This document shows positions 1 through 8,500 of a stretch of 26,412 bases of DNA, piece after piece. Position 1 is the first letter of the stretch. Every line of letters begins with the position of its first letter. The notes under the pieces were generated by a model, which saw nothing but the letters and a program-made list of their open reading frames with translations, was not told the origin of the DNA and made no database searches. Where the stretch lies: NCBI GenBank assembly GCA_039029535.1, contig JBCCFW010000101.1, positions 1-26,412 of the forward strand, given 5' to 3'. Both the position numbers and the translations under genes were made by a program. This DNA is from JBCCFW01 sp039029535. Its GTDB lineage: Bacteria > Acidobacteriota > JBCCFW01.

Positions 1-2
1 AC

Positions 3-2243
3 CGGGCGCAGCTCGCGGCGGCACAGGCGGCCGTGGAGCAAGGCGATCGCTTCGCCGCGGCGCGGCTCCTCGACGGAGCACCCGAGAACCTGCGGGGATG
101 GGAGTGGCAGCAGCTCCAGTCCGAGCTCGACGAGAGCCTCGCGCACTGGCGTGCGAAGTCGGGAGCACCCGTCGGCATCGCCTTCGATCGAGAGGATGCG
201 TCGGTCCTCGTCGCGACGCAGGGAGGGATCGCGCGTTGCTCGTCGTTCGATGAGGAGCCGAGCTGGACATGGCGAGCCGGGGATGACGAGGCCGTGCTCG
301 CGATGTCGGCTGATGGTGAGCGTGTCGTGCTCCGACGTGGGGGGACGAGCCGCCTGCTCACGCCCGCCACGGGTGAGTCCGTGCTGCTCGATGCCGAGTT
401 GCCGGAGCATGCGGAGTTCACCCGGGACGGTCGGAGGGTCTGGGTGCTCTCCCGAGACGAGACCGGGACGGGCGTGGTGATCATCGCGGACTCTCGTCAC
501 GGCGACGTGGTGGGCCGGGAGAGGCTTTGGGCCGGTGCTGGACGGGCCAGCGTCGTGGGATCCGTCCTGGCGAACCCGGCCATCGGCCGGAAGGGGATCA
601 CGATCCGAGACCTCTCGGGTGGGAGCAGGGAACGGACCCATGAAGGGCCCGTGTTGGTCGGCACGTTCGCGGGACCTCGTGGTGGACGGCTGATCGGAAT
701 GACGGGGGGACCGGCGGGGCGGACGGTGGCCTTCGACCTGCGTGACGGGAGCCTGCTGCCCTGGGACGACCAGGGAGCGTCGTTGCCCGACATCACCAAG
801 GCCGCGTTCAGCGCCGACGAGAGCCTGTTGGCCATCGTTCACGTCGACGGGACGACGCGGCTCCTCGACGGTGAGAGCGGTCGCGACATCGCGGTGGTCG
901 CGCAGGCCGACTCGGTCGCGACGTTCGCTGGCCCGGCCGTTCATGGAGAGGCCGGGCTCGTCGCCGCCGTGGGTGGACAGCAGGCGATCGTCGTCGCCGA
1001 CGCCTCGGGCGTGAGGCGGCAGAGCTTGCGGGGACACGCTCATCCGATCGCTCACCTGCGTTTCAGTGACGACGCCTCGCTCCTGGCCTCGGTCGACCTG
1101 GCCGGTCACGTCAGGCTCTGGGACCTGGCTGGTACTGAAGACACGACTCTCTTGAGCGGCCACGAGAGCTACGTGTACGACGTGGCGATCGACCCGACCG
1201 GCCGACGACTGGCGACGGGCGCCTGGGATGGCACGACGCGGCTCTGGGATCTCGGGACGGGGCGGCCGATCGCGACGCTCCGTGCCCCTGGGTCGTTGCC
1301 CTTTTACGGCAAGCTCGGCTGGAGCCCGGAGGGCCGGTGGTTGGTCACCGTGCATGGTCACGAGATCTCCCTGTGGGATGCGTGGACCGGCGAGCTTCGG
1401 GAGACTCGGCTCTTCGAGGACTCGGTGGGAGCGGTCTCGTCGGAGAGTGAGCCCGTCGGCGTGGACTGGCATCCAGCGTGCGACGTCGTCGTCGTGAGCG
1501 CGGTCTGGCGTCCGATCCATGCCTACCGGGTGACTCCCGACGGTGCGCTGATGGAGCCGGAGACGTGGCCCATGCTCGGCGAGGCCGTGGACTTCAGCCC
1601 GAACGGAGAGCTGCTGGCGGTCTCGATGAGAGGGAAGGTCCGCCTGTGGGACGTGGCTTCGGGAACGCGTCTCGTCGAGCACGACTGCTCGCCGGCACCG
1701 AAGACGCGCAAGCTGGCGTTCTCGCCCGACGGCCGACGGCTCGCCGCGGTCAGCGACGACGGCTTCCTTCGCACGTGGTCGGTCGACGAGGGTCAGGAGC
1801 TGCTGAAGCTGCAGGCGCACGCGGTGCAGGCTCACGGCCTGGCCTGGAGTCCCGACGGCTCGCGGATCGCCACCGGCGGCAGCGATCGCGTCCTTCGGAT
1901 CTGGGACGCCGTCACCGGTGACGAGCTCGCCATGTTGAGTGGTCACGAGCTCTATGCCTACACGCTCGACTGGAGCCCCGACGGCCAGGTGCTCGTCTCC
2001 GGGTCCGGGGACGCCACGGTCCGAGTCTGGGACGCACGGGCCCGATCGGAGCGTCTCCAGGCGCGACGCGAGCGAGAGCGGCTGCGCGCGACCCTTCTCC
2101 CGATGGTGAAGACGGCGTTCGAGACGAGGGATCACGTCAGCAAGGTGATGGAAGGGCTCTGGAGCCGGACCGACTGGACCGAGACCGAGCGTCAGCTCGC
2201 GCTCGACCTGGTCCTGGAGCTGGCGACGACGTCGAGCCCCTGA
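3..2243 (+). CDS. WD40 beta-propeller protein, 5' truncated; probable C-terminal part of a Ser/Thr protein kinase-WD40 receptor
   Basis: The frame is open to the left window edge. The GTG at 33 is therefore probably an internal Val, since in-frame codons before it (RAQLAAAQAA) continue the same helical segment. The first ~40 residues, including ARLLDGAPENLRGWEWQQL, resemble the linker that follows the kinase and transmembrane parts of planctomycete/acidobacterial Ser/Thr kinases. The rest is WD40: seven clear repeats lie in the C-terminal half (repeat ends such as VRLWD, TRLWD, ISLWD, LRIWD, VRVWD, about residues 335-680), with degenerate repeats before them that could form a second propeller. 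A charged helical tail (~residues 675-736) ends the protein. The kinase domain itself lies outside the window and is inferred. The gene ends 82 bases before a sigma-factor gene on the same strand, which supports a role in signalling. A free-standing WD40 protein is the alternative. Confidence 0.85.
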   Translation, partial: RAQLAAAQAAVEQGDRFAAARLLDGAPENLRGWEWQQLQSELDESLAHWRAKSGAPVGIAFDREDASVLVATQGGIARCSSFDEEPSWTWRAGDDEAVLAMSADGERVVLRRGGTSRLLTPATGESVLLDAELPEHAEFTRDGRRVWVLSRDETGTGVVIIADSRHGDVVGRERLWAGAGRASVVGSVLANPAIGRKGITIRDLSGGSRERTHEGPVLVGTFAGPRGGRLIGMTGGPAGRTVAFDLRDGSLLPWDDQGASLPDITKAAFSADESLLAIVHVDGTTRLLDGESGRDIAVVAQADSVATFAGPAVHGEAGLVAAVGGQQAIVVADASGVRRQSLRGHAHPIAHLRFSDDASLLASVDLAGHVRLWDLAGTEDTTLLSGHESYVYDVAIDPTGRRLATGAWDGTTRLWDLGTGRPIATLRAPGSLPFYGKLGWSPEGRWLVTVHGHEISLWDAWTGELRETRLFEDSVGAVSSESEPVGVDWHPACDVVVVSAVWRPIHAYRVTPDGALMEPETWPMLGEAVDFSPNGELLAVSMRGKVRLWDVASGTRLVEHDCSPAPKTRKLAFSPDGRRLAAVSDDGFLRTWSVDEGQELLKLQAHAVQAHGLAWSPDGSRIATGGSDRVLRIWDAVTGDELAMLSGHELYAYTLDWSPDGQVLVSGSGDATVRVWDARARSERLQARRERERLRATLLPMVKTAFETRDHVSKVMEGLWSRTDWTETERQLALDLVLELATTSSP

Positions 2244-2325
2244 CCGGTCCCGGTGGGGGTGCCTGAGTGGTCCGAGACCAGGTGGTAGATTTCCGGACGG
2301 GAGGGGAGAGATCGGAGACGGGTCG

Positions 2326-2898
2326 GTGAGCGACGAGTCGGAAGGCACCCAGCGAGACATCACGCAGGTCCTGCGCGCCGCGGCGTCCGGTGACTCGGAC
2401 GCGCGCGACCAGCTCTGGGCGCTCGTCGAGCGAGAGCTCCGCTCGATGGCTGGCCGGCTCATGAAGAGGGAGAAGGTCGGCCACACCCTCCAGCCGACGG
2501 CGGTCGTCCACGAGGCCTTCCTCCAGCTCGGCGGCGATCTCCCTGAGCTCAACGACCGACGGCACTTTCTCGCCATCGCTGCCCGGGTCATGCGTCGGGT
2601 CCTCGTCGATCACGCCCGTCGTCGCGACGCCGCCAAGCGGGGTGGGAGCTGGGACAGGGTGAGCCTCTCTGGCTTGCCTGGTCAGGAGGGTGTCCTCGGC
2701 GACGAGCAGCTCCTCGCTCTTCACCAGGCGCTCGAGGACCTGGCCAAGCTCTCCGAGCGTCGTGCCGCCGTCGTCGAGCAGCACTGGTTCGGCGGGATGA
2801 CCTTCGACGAGATCGGTGCGCTGCACGACATTCCCGGATGGCGCGCCAAGGAAGACTGGGCCGACGCCCGCGCCTGGCTGCGCACGCGGATGGGCTGA
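2326..2898 (+). CDS. ECF-like RNA polymerase sigma factor (TIGR02999 type)
   Basis: This 190-aa protein matches the ECF-like sigma family usually found beside Ser/Thr kinases in Planctomycetota, Acidobacteriota and relatives. Region 2 is seen at about residues 12-65 (ELRSMAGRLMKRE, HTLQPTAVVHEAFLQL), followed by the diagnostic FLAIAARVMRRVLVDHARRR segment. Region 4 spans about residues 140-188 (LSERRAAVVEQHWFGGMTFDEIG ... DWADARAWLRTRM). The DNA-recognition part of region 4 reads HDIPGWRAKEDWADARAWL. The usual family form is closer to LGVSPxTVKRDWRxARAWL, so length is kept but the helix-turn-helix core is unusual. The start is GTG at 2326, with purine-rich GGAGACGGG just upstream. The upstream WD40/kinase gene suggests phosphorylation-linked control rather than a classic anti-sigma factor; no anti-sigma gene is visible. 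Note that the sigma gene follows the kinase-like gene here. Confidence 0.9.
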   Translation: MSDESEGTQRDITQVLRAAASGDSDARDQLWALVERELRSMAGRLMKREKVGHTLQPTAVVHEAFLQLGGDLPELNDRRHFLAIAARVMRRVLVDHARRRDAAKRGGSWDRVSLSGLPGQEGVLGDEQLLALHQALEDLAKLSERRAAVVEQHWFGGMTFDEIGALHDIPGWRAKEDWADARAWLRTRMG

Positions 2899-2912
2899 TC
2901 GAGGCGCACGAA

Positions 2913-2940
2913 GGCCCGGCGCCCGCTCGGGCACCGGGCC
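2913..2940. terminator. Hairpin between convergent genes, candidate bidirectional terminator
   Basis: GGCCCGG (2913-2919) pairs with CCGGGCC (2934-2940). After one C/A mismatch, GCCC (2921-2924) pairs with GGGC (2929-2932) around a four-base loop. It lies between the sigma-factor stop (2898) and the stop of the convergent LamG gene (2959). There is no U-tract on either strand, so function as an intrinsic terminator is inferred from position and stem strength. Confidence 0.5.
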
Positions 2941-2958
2941 GACCGGCTCTGCGCGCTC

Positions 2959-5385
2959 CTACTGGCAGGTCACGTTGGTGATGGCGCCGCTGCCCTCGAG
3001 CCGGACGTCGATGACGGCGATGCCGGGGAGGTCGAGGACGATCGCCTGCCACTCGTTGTCGGCTCCACGTGGGATGTCGACCTCGAGGAGCACCGCACCG
3101 GTGTCGTCGTGGCAGGTGATCGAGCCACCGTCTTCCTCGACATCGAGGACCCCGACCCAGACGACGTGGCTGGGGTCGTCGAAGGCGAAGGTCACGATGC
3201 CGCCGTCGTCCTCGTCGTTGGGCTGGCAGCCGCCGTCGTCACCCTCCGCGAGGATGAGGACCATCCCCTCGGCGGGGGCGTGCAGGTCCTCGTCGAGGCA
3301 GGTGGGGTCGGCGGCGTCGAAGGCCAGGACGTCGGCCGTTCCGGAGATCGACAGTCCGGAGAACTGGTTGTTCACGACCTCGCCGGCGGTCAGGCCCTCG
3401 AAGCCGAGACCGTCACAGGACGGACCCGCGCAAGGGTGACCGGCGGGGAGAATCGGGTAGCTCGGGAGCTGCGGGAAGATCAAGTCGAAGAACTGGCAGG
3501 GCAGCTCCGCCTCGAGCATGTCGAGCTTGACCTCCAGGGCGTCGACGCTCTCCTGAGTGGAGCGAGACGAGACCGACGCATCGAGGCTGGTGTCGAGCTT
3601 GGCCTCGATGGCTTCCACGTCGGTGTCGACGTCGACTTCGAGCGCGTCGAGCTTGGCCTCGATGGCGTCGACGGAGTCCTGGGTGGCGCGGGTGTCGACG
3701 GCGGCGGTCACGATGTCGACGGCGACGGAGAGCTCGGCGTCAGAGGTGAAACCGGTGGGGTCGTCGAGCTTGGCCTCGATGGCGTCCACGCTGGCCTGGT
3801 CGGCGCGCGAGGACACCGTGGTGTCGAGGTTGGTGTCGAGCTCGGCCTCGATGCCGTCGACCTCGACCTGGAGCACGTCGAGCTTGGCTTCGAGCGCGTC
3901 GACCGAGTCCTGCGTGGCGCGAGTGGAGACGGCGACGTCGAGGCTGGCGTCGAGCTTGGCCTCTATGGCCTCGACGTCGGTGTCGACGTCGACTTCCAGG
4001 GCGTCGAGCTTGGCTTCGATGGCGTCGACGGACGCCTGAGTCGCACGGGTGTCGATGCTGGCCTCGAGAGCCGTGGTCTGGGCGGCGAGCTCGTCGTCGT
4101 CGGTGTAGCTGGTCTCCTCGTCGAGCTTCACTTCCAGGACGTCGAGCTTCACCTCGAGGGCATCGACGGAGGCTTGGTCGGCTCGGGTGCCGATGCTGGC
4201 TTCGATGGCCGCGGTCTGGGCGTCGAGCTCGGCGTCGTCGGTGAAGCTGGGCTCGGTGTCGAGCTTGACCTCGAGGACGTCGAGCTTGGCTTCGAGGGCA
4301 TCGACGCTGGCTTGGTCGGCACGGGTGTCGATGGAGGACTGGAGCACCGCGGTCTGGGCGTTGAGCTCGACGTCGCTGGTGAAGGCCGAGGAGTCGTCGA
4401 GCTTGGCTTCGAGGGCGTCGACGCCGGCGAGGACGGGGGTGAAGTCGACGTCGAGAGTGTCGAGCTTGACCTCGAGAGCGTCGACGGAGGCTTGGCTAGC
4501 GCGGGAGGAGACGTTGGCGTCGAGGTTCGCGTCGAGCTTGGCCTCCACGGCGTCGGTCGCATCGAGGGCGGGCTGGAGGTCGCAGTCGCCGGAGCCGGAG
4601 CTGCCCGAGCCTGGGGCCGTGTTGGAGGTGTAGAGCTCGGCGACCTCGTCGGCGCTGAGCGCGTCGCCGAAGATCCTCACCTCATCCAGGCCGCCGTTCC
4701 AGAAGCCGTCGCTCGCTCCGCCGATCCGCGTCTGGGGCACGGAGCCCAGCGTGCCGGTGATGGGCAGCGTGAACTCGAGGACACCGTCGAGGTAGAGCTG
4801 AATCTCGCTTCCCGTGTACACGCCCACGACATGGTGCCACTCGTTGGCGGGAGGAAGCGCCGTTCCCTGGCCGTTGGCGTCACCGAAGAGACCATCCGAG
4901 GTCGCGACCCAAAACTCGAGCTGGGACGATGGCGTGTCGCGCGAGTCGTAGCGCAGGCCGAAGCCGGGGAGCGCGAACTGGGTCACGATCGGGTTGCAGC
5001 AGCCGACGCCGTTGCCCTGACGGTAGAACCAGGCGCTGGCGGTGAAGGCGGACAACCCCGACATGTCGAGCGAGGGTTGGTTCGTGACGAGCACCTCGTC
5101 TCCATTGCCGTCCATGAAGAGGGCGTGGCTCCCGAAGGCCGAGTTGGTCGAGAAGACCGTGTTGCCCTGGAGCGTTCCGGCATTGCCGTTGCCGGTCCCG
5201 TCCGCCACCGTCGGGCCGCTGCCCTCGTCGAAGCTCCAGTAGGCGAGCTGCGTGGCGGATCGTGCGGGGAGCGTGGCCAGGAGCAGCAGGGCCAGGCCGA
5301 GGAGGCCGGAGCTCGCGTGAAGGCGACTGGGGCGGGAGGCCGTGGATGTCGGCGGGAGGAGCTGGCGGGAGTCGGACTGGGTCAT
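2959..5385 (-). CDS. Secreted LamG-domain protein with long heptad-like stalk and C-terminal beta-sandwich domain
   Basis: I chose the ATG at 5385 rather than the longer in-frame start at 5538. AAGGAAC sits just upstream, and translation then opens with a signal peptide (hydrophobic LLGLALLLLATLPARSA, ending ~residue 43). The product is 808 aa. Residues ~45-255 form a LamG/concanavalin A-like domain (LAYWSFDEGSG, FTASAWFYR, NEWHHVVGVY, GLDEVRIFGDALS). Residues ~265-630 are tandem units built on SVDALEAKLD / LEVKLD alternating with RATQ or RADQ segments, which predicts a long coiled-coil or trimeric stalk. Residues ~640-808 are a beta-rich domain beginning GLGFEGLTAGEVVNNQFSG and ending GSGAITNVTCQ, of a kind common in exported planctomycete-like proteins. 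Likely role: surface adhesion or glycan binding, with LamG displayed on a stalk (inference). No catalytic motif is seen. The upstream neighbour on the same strand is the beta-helix protein, 165 bases away. Confidence 0.85.
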   Translation of the reverse strand: MTQSDSRQLLPPTSTASRPSRLHASSGLLGLALLLLATLPARSATQLAYWSFDEGSGPTVADGTGNGNAGTLQGNTVFSTNSAFGSHALFMDGNGDEVLVTNQPSLDMSGLSAFTASAWFYRQGNGVGCCNPIVTQFALPGFGLRYDSRDTPSSQLEFWVATSDGLFGDANGQGTALPPANEWHHVVGVYTGSEIQLYLDGVLEFTLPITGTLGSVPQTRIGGASDGFWNGGLDEVRIFGDALSADEVAELYTSNTAPGSGSSGSGDCDLQPALDATDAVEAKLDANLDANVSSRASQASVDALEVKLDTLDVDFTPVLAGVDALEAKLDDSSAFTSDVELNAQTAVLQSSIDTRADQASVDALEAKLDVLEVKLDTEPSFTDDAELDAQTAAIEASIGTRADQASVDALEVKLDVLEVKLDEETSYTDDDELAAQTTALEASIDTRATQASVDAIEAKLDALEVDVDTDVEAIEAKLDASLDVAVSTRATQDSVDALEAKLDVLQVEVDGIEAELDTNLDTTVSSRADQASVDAIEAKLDDPTGFTSDAELSVAVDIVTAAVDTRATQDSVDAIEAKLDALEVDVDTDVEAIEAKLDTSLDASVSSRSTQESVDALEVKLDMLEAELPCQFFDLIFPQLPSYPILPAGHPCAGPSCDGLGFEGLTAGEVVNNQFSGLSISGTADVLAFDAADPTCLDEDLHAPAEGMVLILAEGDDGGCQPNDEDDGGIVTFAFDDPSHVVWVGVLDVEEDGGSITCHDDTGAVLLEVDIPRGADNEWQAIVLDLPGIAVIDVRLEGSGAITNVTCQ
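3499..4590 (-). repeat. Tandem coding repeats of the heptad stalk
   Basis: Direct DNA repeats encode SVDALEAKLD-type units, seen on the plus strand as recurrent GTCGAGCTTGGCCTCGATGG and variants. Units alternate short (LEVKLD) and long (RATQxSVDAIEAKLD) forms, so the period is irregular. Such repeats are prone to copy-number change and to assembly error. Confidence 0.8.
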
Positions 5386-5481
5386 GGCACGTTCCTTCGT
5401 CGGGATGCGGCCACGTCCGGCCAGGCCGGGCTCGGCCGTGTCGCATGGGTTGCTGAACACCAATGCGCAAGACGAAGGAAT

Positions 5482-5499
5482 GGCGTCGAAAAAAACGCC
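5482..5499 (-). terminator. Weak hairpin with A7/T7 run between two surface-protein genes
   Basis: GGCGT (5482-5486) pairs with ACGCC (5495-5499), with a seven-A run on the plus strand (T7 on the coding minus strand) filling the loop. It lies about 52 bases past the beta-helix gene stop and upstream of the LamG gene. Its position would suit a terminator, but the T-run is in the loop rather than after the stem, so this is weak. Confidence 0.25.
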
Positions 5500-5550
5500 G
5501 ATCGCGAAGAAATGTCCGCGAGAAGGCTCTCCCTGCACGAGCGACCCGGG

Positions 5551-8500
5551 TCAGTCCACGATGACCAGGTAGTAGTAGCTCGGCTCGGGGGCGACGTCCG
5601 GATCGACCAGCTCGGCGTCGTCGAGGGGTCCGAAGACGTCGACGAAGCCTCCATCCGGGCGCTCGCTCCGGAAGGCGCGATAGGAGCACTCGACGGTCAT
5701 TGCCGGCATCCAGCGCGCCCGAACGTCCGCGCGACTCTCGAGCTCGAGGCGGAGGTCGAAGACCCCGGGCCGCTCCCTGATGCCTTGGTGGGGATCCTGA
5801 TCGACCGAGCCGACGATCAGCTCCGGGGCGGGGGGAACCGAGCCCCACCAGCAGCTCTCCGCCGGCACGGTCATCGGGTTCTCGTTCCGGACGTGGAGCA
5901 GGTTGCAGGAGAAGACGTTCTCTCCCTCGTTGTCCGGAGTCGCGTCAGCGCGATTGCCGAGGTCGGGCAGGGAGCTGTCGTCGACGTGGACGCCCGTCTC
6001 CAGGTCGTGGAAGAGGCTCCGGACGACCACGCCCGTGGAGCCGCCCTGCCAGACGTGGCCCTGGAGGGAGTGGACGAAGCGGCTGTCCTCGACCCGCGCC
6101 GTCGCCCCGTCGAAGGTCACTGCGTCAGTGGCGTGACGGAGCTCGACGTGACTCAGCAGGTGGTCGGACGTCGTCCGCAGGAGAAGACCTCCCCAGTCGC
6201 CGGCTGCCGGGCTCGTCGCGTCTCCGTCACCCGTGGAGTCGCCGCCAACGGAGTCGTCCCAGAAGGAGGTGAAGACGACGGGTCGCTCGGCGGTGCCGAG
6301 GGCCTGGAACCCGTCGAACCGGTGTTGGAGGGTGGGCTCGGGCTCGGTCTTGAGAACGACACCGGGCAAGAGAGTCAGGGTGTTGCCGGAGTTGAAGTCG
6401 ATCGCTCCGCCCGTCGTGTAGGCGAGGCCCGGCTCGGTGAGCGTCGTGTCGTTGCTCCAGCTTCCGGCCGCGAGGAAGATGGCGTCGAAGCGGTTGCCGC
6501 TGGCGGTGAGGTTGGTGAGCGTCGCCTCGGAGTTCGCGTCCAGGAACACGGGCACGGTGCTGCCGGTGAAGTCGCAGTCGTCGACGGAAGTGAGGGTCGT
6601 GTCGGCGCGCACGAGGAGTCCCTGGTCGCCGTTGTCGGTGAAGCTCGTGCCCGCGACCTCGAGCGAGCTGCCCGTTCCAGCGATGAGCCCCTGCAAGATG
6701 CGCTCGAACCGACAGTCGTCGATCGTGACGTCGCCCTCGACCTGGACGCTGCGGCCGTGGCGCACGGTGACCTCGTCCAGGTCGGCCATGCCGGTCAGGG
6801 TGAGGGCCAGCCAGTCGAGCGCGTCGGCCGTGGTCGCTCCACCGTCGCCGTTGGTGTCGCCGCCGACGGTGTCGTCGAGGAGAGAGGTGATGACGATGGG
6901 CTCGAGGGCCGTGCCGACGGCGATCAGCCCATCGAGCTCGAGGCTCGCGGTGCTTCCATCGATGAGCTTGACGACGACGCCGGGCTGGAGCGTGAGCGTC
7001 GTGCCGGGGATGAAGCGAATGCTGTTGGGCAGGACGTAGGGCAGTCCGGCCTCGGTCCAGGTGGGGCTGATGCTCCAGTCGGTGAGGTTGTCGACGACGA
7101 TTCCGTTCCAGAAGTGCCCGCTGGCCGTGAGGTTGGAGAGCGTGGCCTGGGCGTCGACCTCGAGAATGACCGGGACGCCGTTGTCGGAGAAGTCGCAGGA
7201 GTCGACGGTGGTGAGGACCGTCGAGTCGAAGACGCGGAGGCCCTGGTTGACGTTGTCGGCGAACGTGGAGCCGGTCACCTGGAGAGAGCTTGCCGACTCG
7301 GCGGTGATCCCCTGGAGCGTGTTCTCGAGGCGACAGTCGGTGAAGGTGACGCTGCCCTGGATGCTGAGGTCCTCGGCATGGCGGACGGTCACGTTCTCGA
7401 GCTGACCGGTTCCGGTGAGGACCAAGCGGTTCCAGTCGCCGACATCCGGTGTCGTGCTCGCTCCATCGCCGTTGGTGTCGCCGCCGGTGTCGTCGCGGAG
7501 AGAGGTGAGCACGATGGGTTCGACAGGCGTGCCGACGGCGACGAGGCCATCGAGCTCGAAGCTCGCGACGCTGCCGTCGAGGACCTTGACGACGACGCCG
7601 GGCTGAAGCGTGAGCATCGTGCCTGGGACGAAGCGCAGGCTGCTGGGTAGCACGTAGGGGAGGCCGGCCTCGGTCCAGGTGGGGCTGATGCTCCAGTCGG
7701 TGAGGTTGTCGACGACGACGCCGTTCCAGAAGTTGCCGGTGGCGGTGAGATTGGAGAGCGTGGCCTGACCGTCGACCTCGAGGATGACGGGGGCGCCGCT
7801 GCCGGTGAAGTCGCAGCCGTCGATGGTGGTGAGGACCGTCGAGTCGAAGACGCGAAGTCCCTGGTTGGCGTTGTCGGCGAAAGTGGAGCCCGTCACCTGG
7901 AGGGTGCTGCCCGACTCGGCCGTGATGCCCTGAAGGGTGTTCTCGATGCGGCAGTCGGTGACGGTGACGCTGCCCTGGACGCCGAGGTCCTCGCCATGGC
8001 GGACGGTGACGTTTTCGAGCTGGCCGGTGCCGGTGAGAAGCAGACGATTCCAATCGCCGATGTCGGGCGTCGTGCTCGCTCCGTCAGCGTTGGTGTCGCC
8101 CCCAGCGGTGTCGTCGAGGAGGGAGGTGATGACGATGGGCTCGAGGTCCGTGCCGACGGCGACGAGCTCGTCGAGCTCGAACGTCGCGATGCCGCCGTCG
8201 ATGATCTTCACGATGACCCCGGGCTCGAGGGTCAACGTGGTGCCGGGGACGAAGCGGAGGCTGTTGGGGAGGATGTAGGGCAGTCCGGCCTCGGTCCAGG
8301 TGGGGCTGATGCTCCAGTCGGTGAGGTTGTCGATGACGACGCCGTTCCAGAAGTGCCCGCTGGCCGTGAGGTTGGAGAGCGTGGCCTGGGCATCGACCTC
8401 GAGGACGATGGGGATGCTGCCGCCGGAGAAGTCGCAGGCGTCGACGGTGGTGAGCGTCGTCGCGTCGAAGACACGGAGGCCCTGATTGACGTTATCGGCG

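Noticed and set aside
3499..4590. CRISPR-like array
   Set aside because: The repeats are irregular in spacing, lie in frame inside a coding region, and have no unique spacers or cas genes nearby.
5386..5538. 51-residue N-terminal extension of the LamG protein from ATG 5538
   Set aside because: The extension has no signal-peptide character and would bury the real signal peptide internally. ATG 5385 has its own ribosome site (AAGGA).
3109..7650. Long plus-strand ORF (1513 codons) as a real gene
   Set aside because: It is antisense to two well-supported genes with signal peptides and ribosome sites. Its Gly/Val/Glu/Leu/Arg-rich translation (VELGLDGVD repeats) is what reverse-complemented stalk repeats would give, and it has no recognisable domain.
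6227..8053. Minus-strand ORF of 608 codons inside the beta-helix gene
   Set aside because: It is a shifted frame of the real gene, with Arg/His/Pro-rich repeats mirroring the true modules and no export signal.
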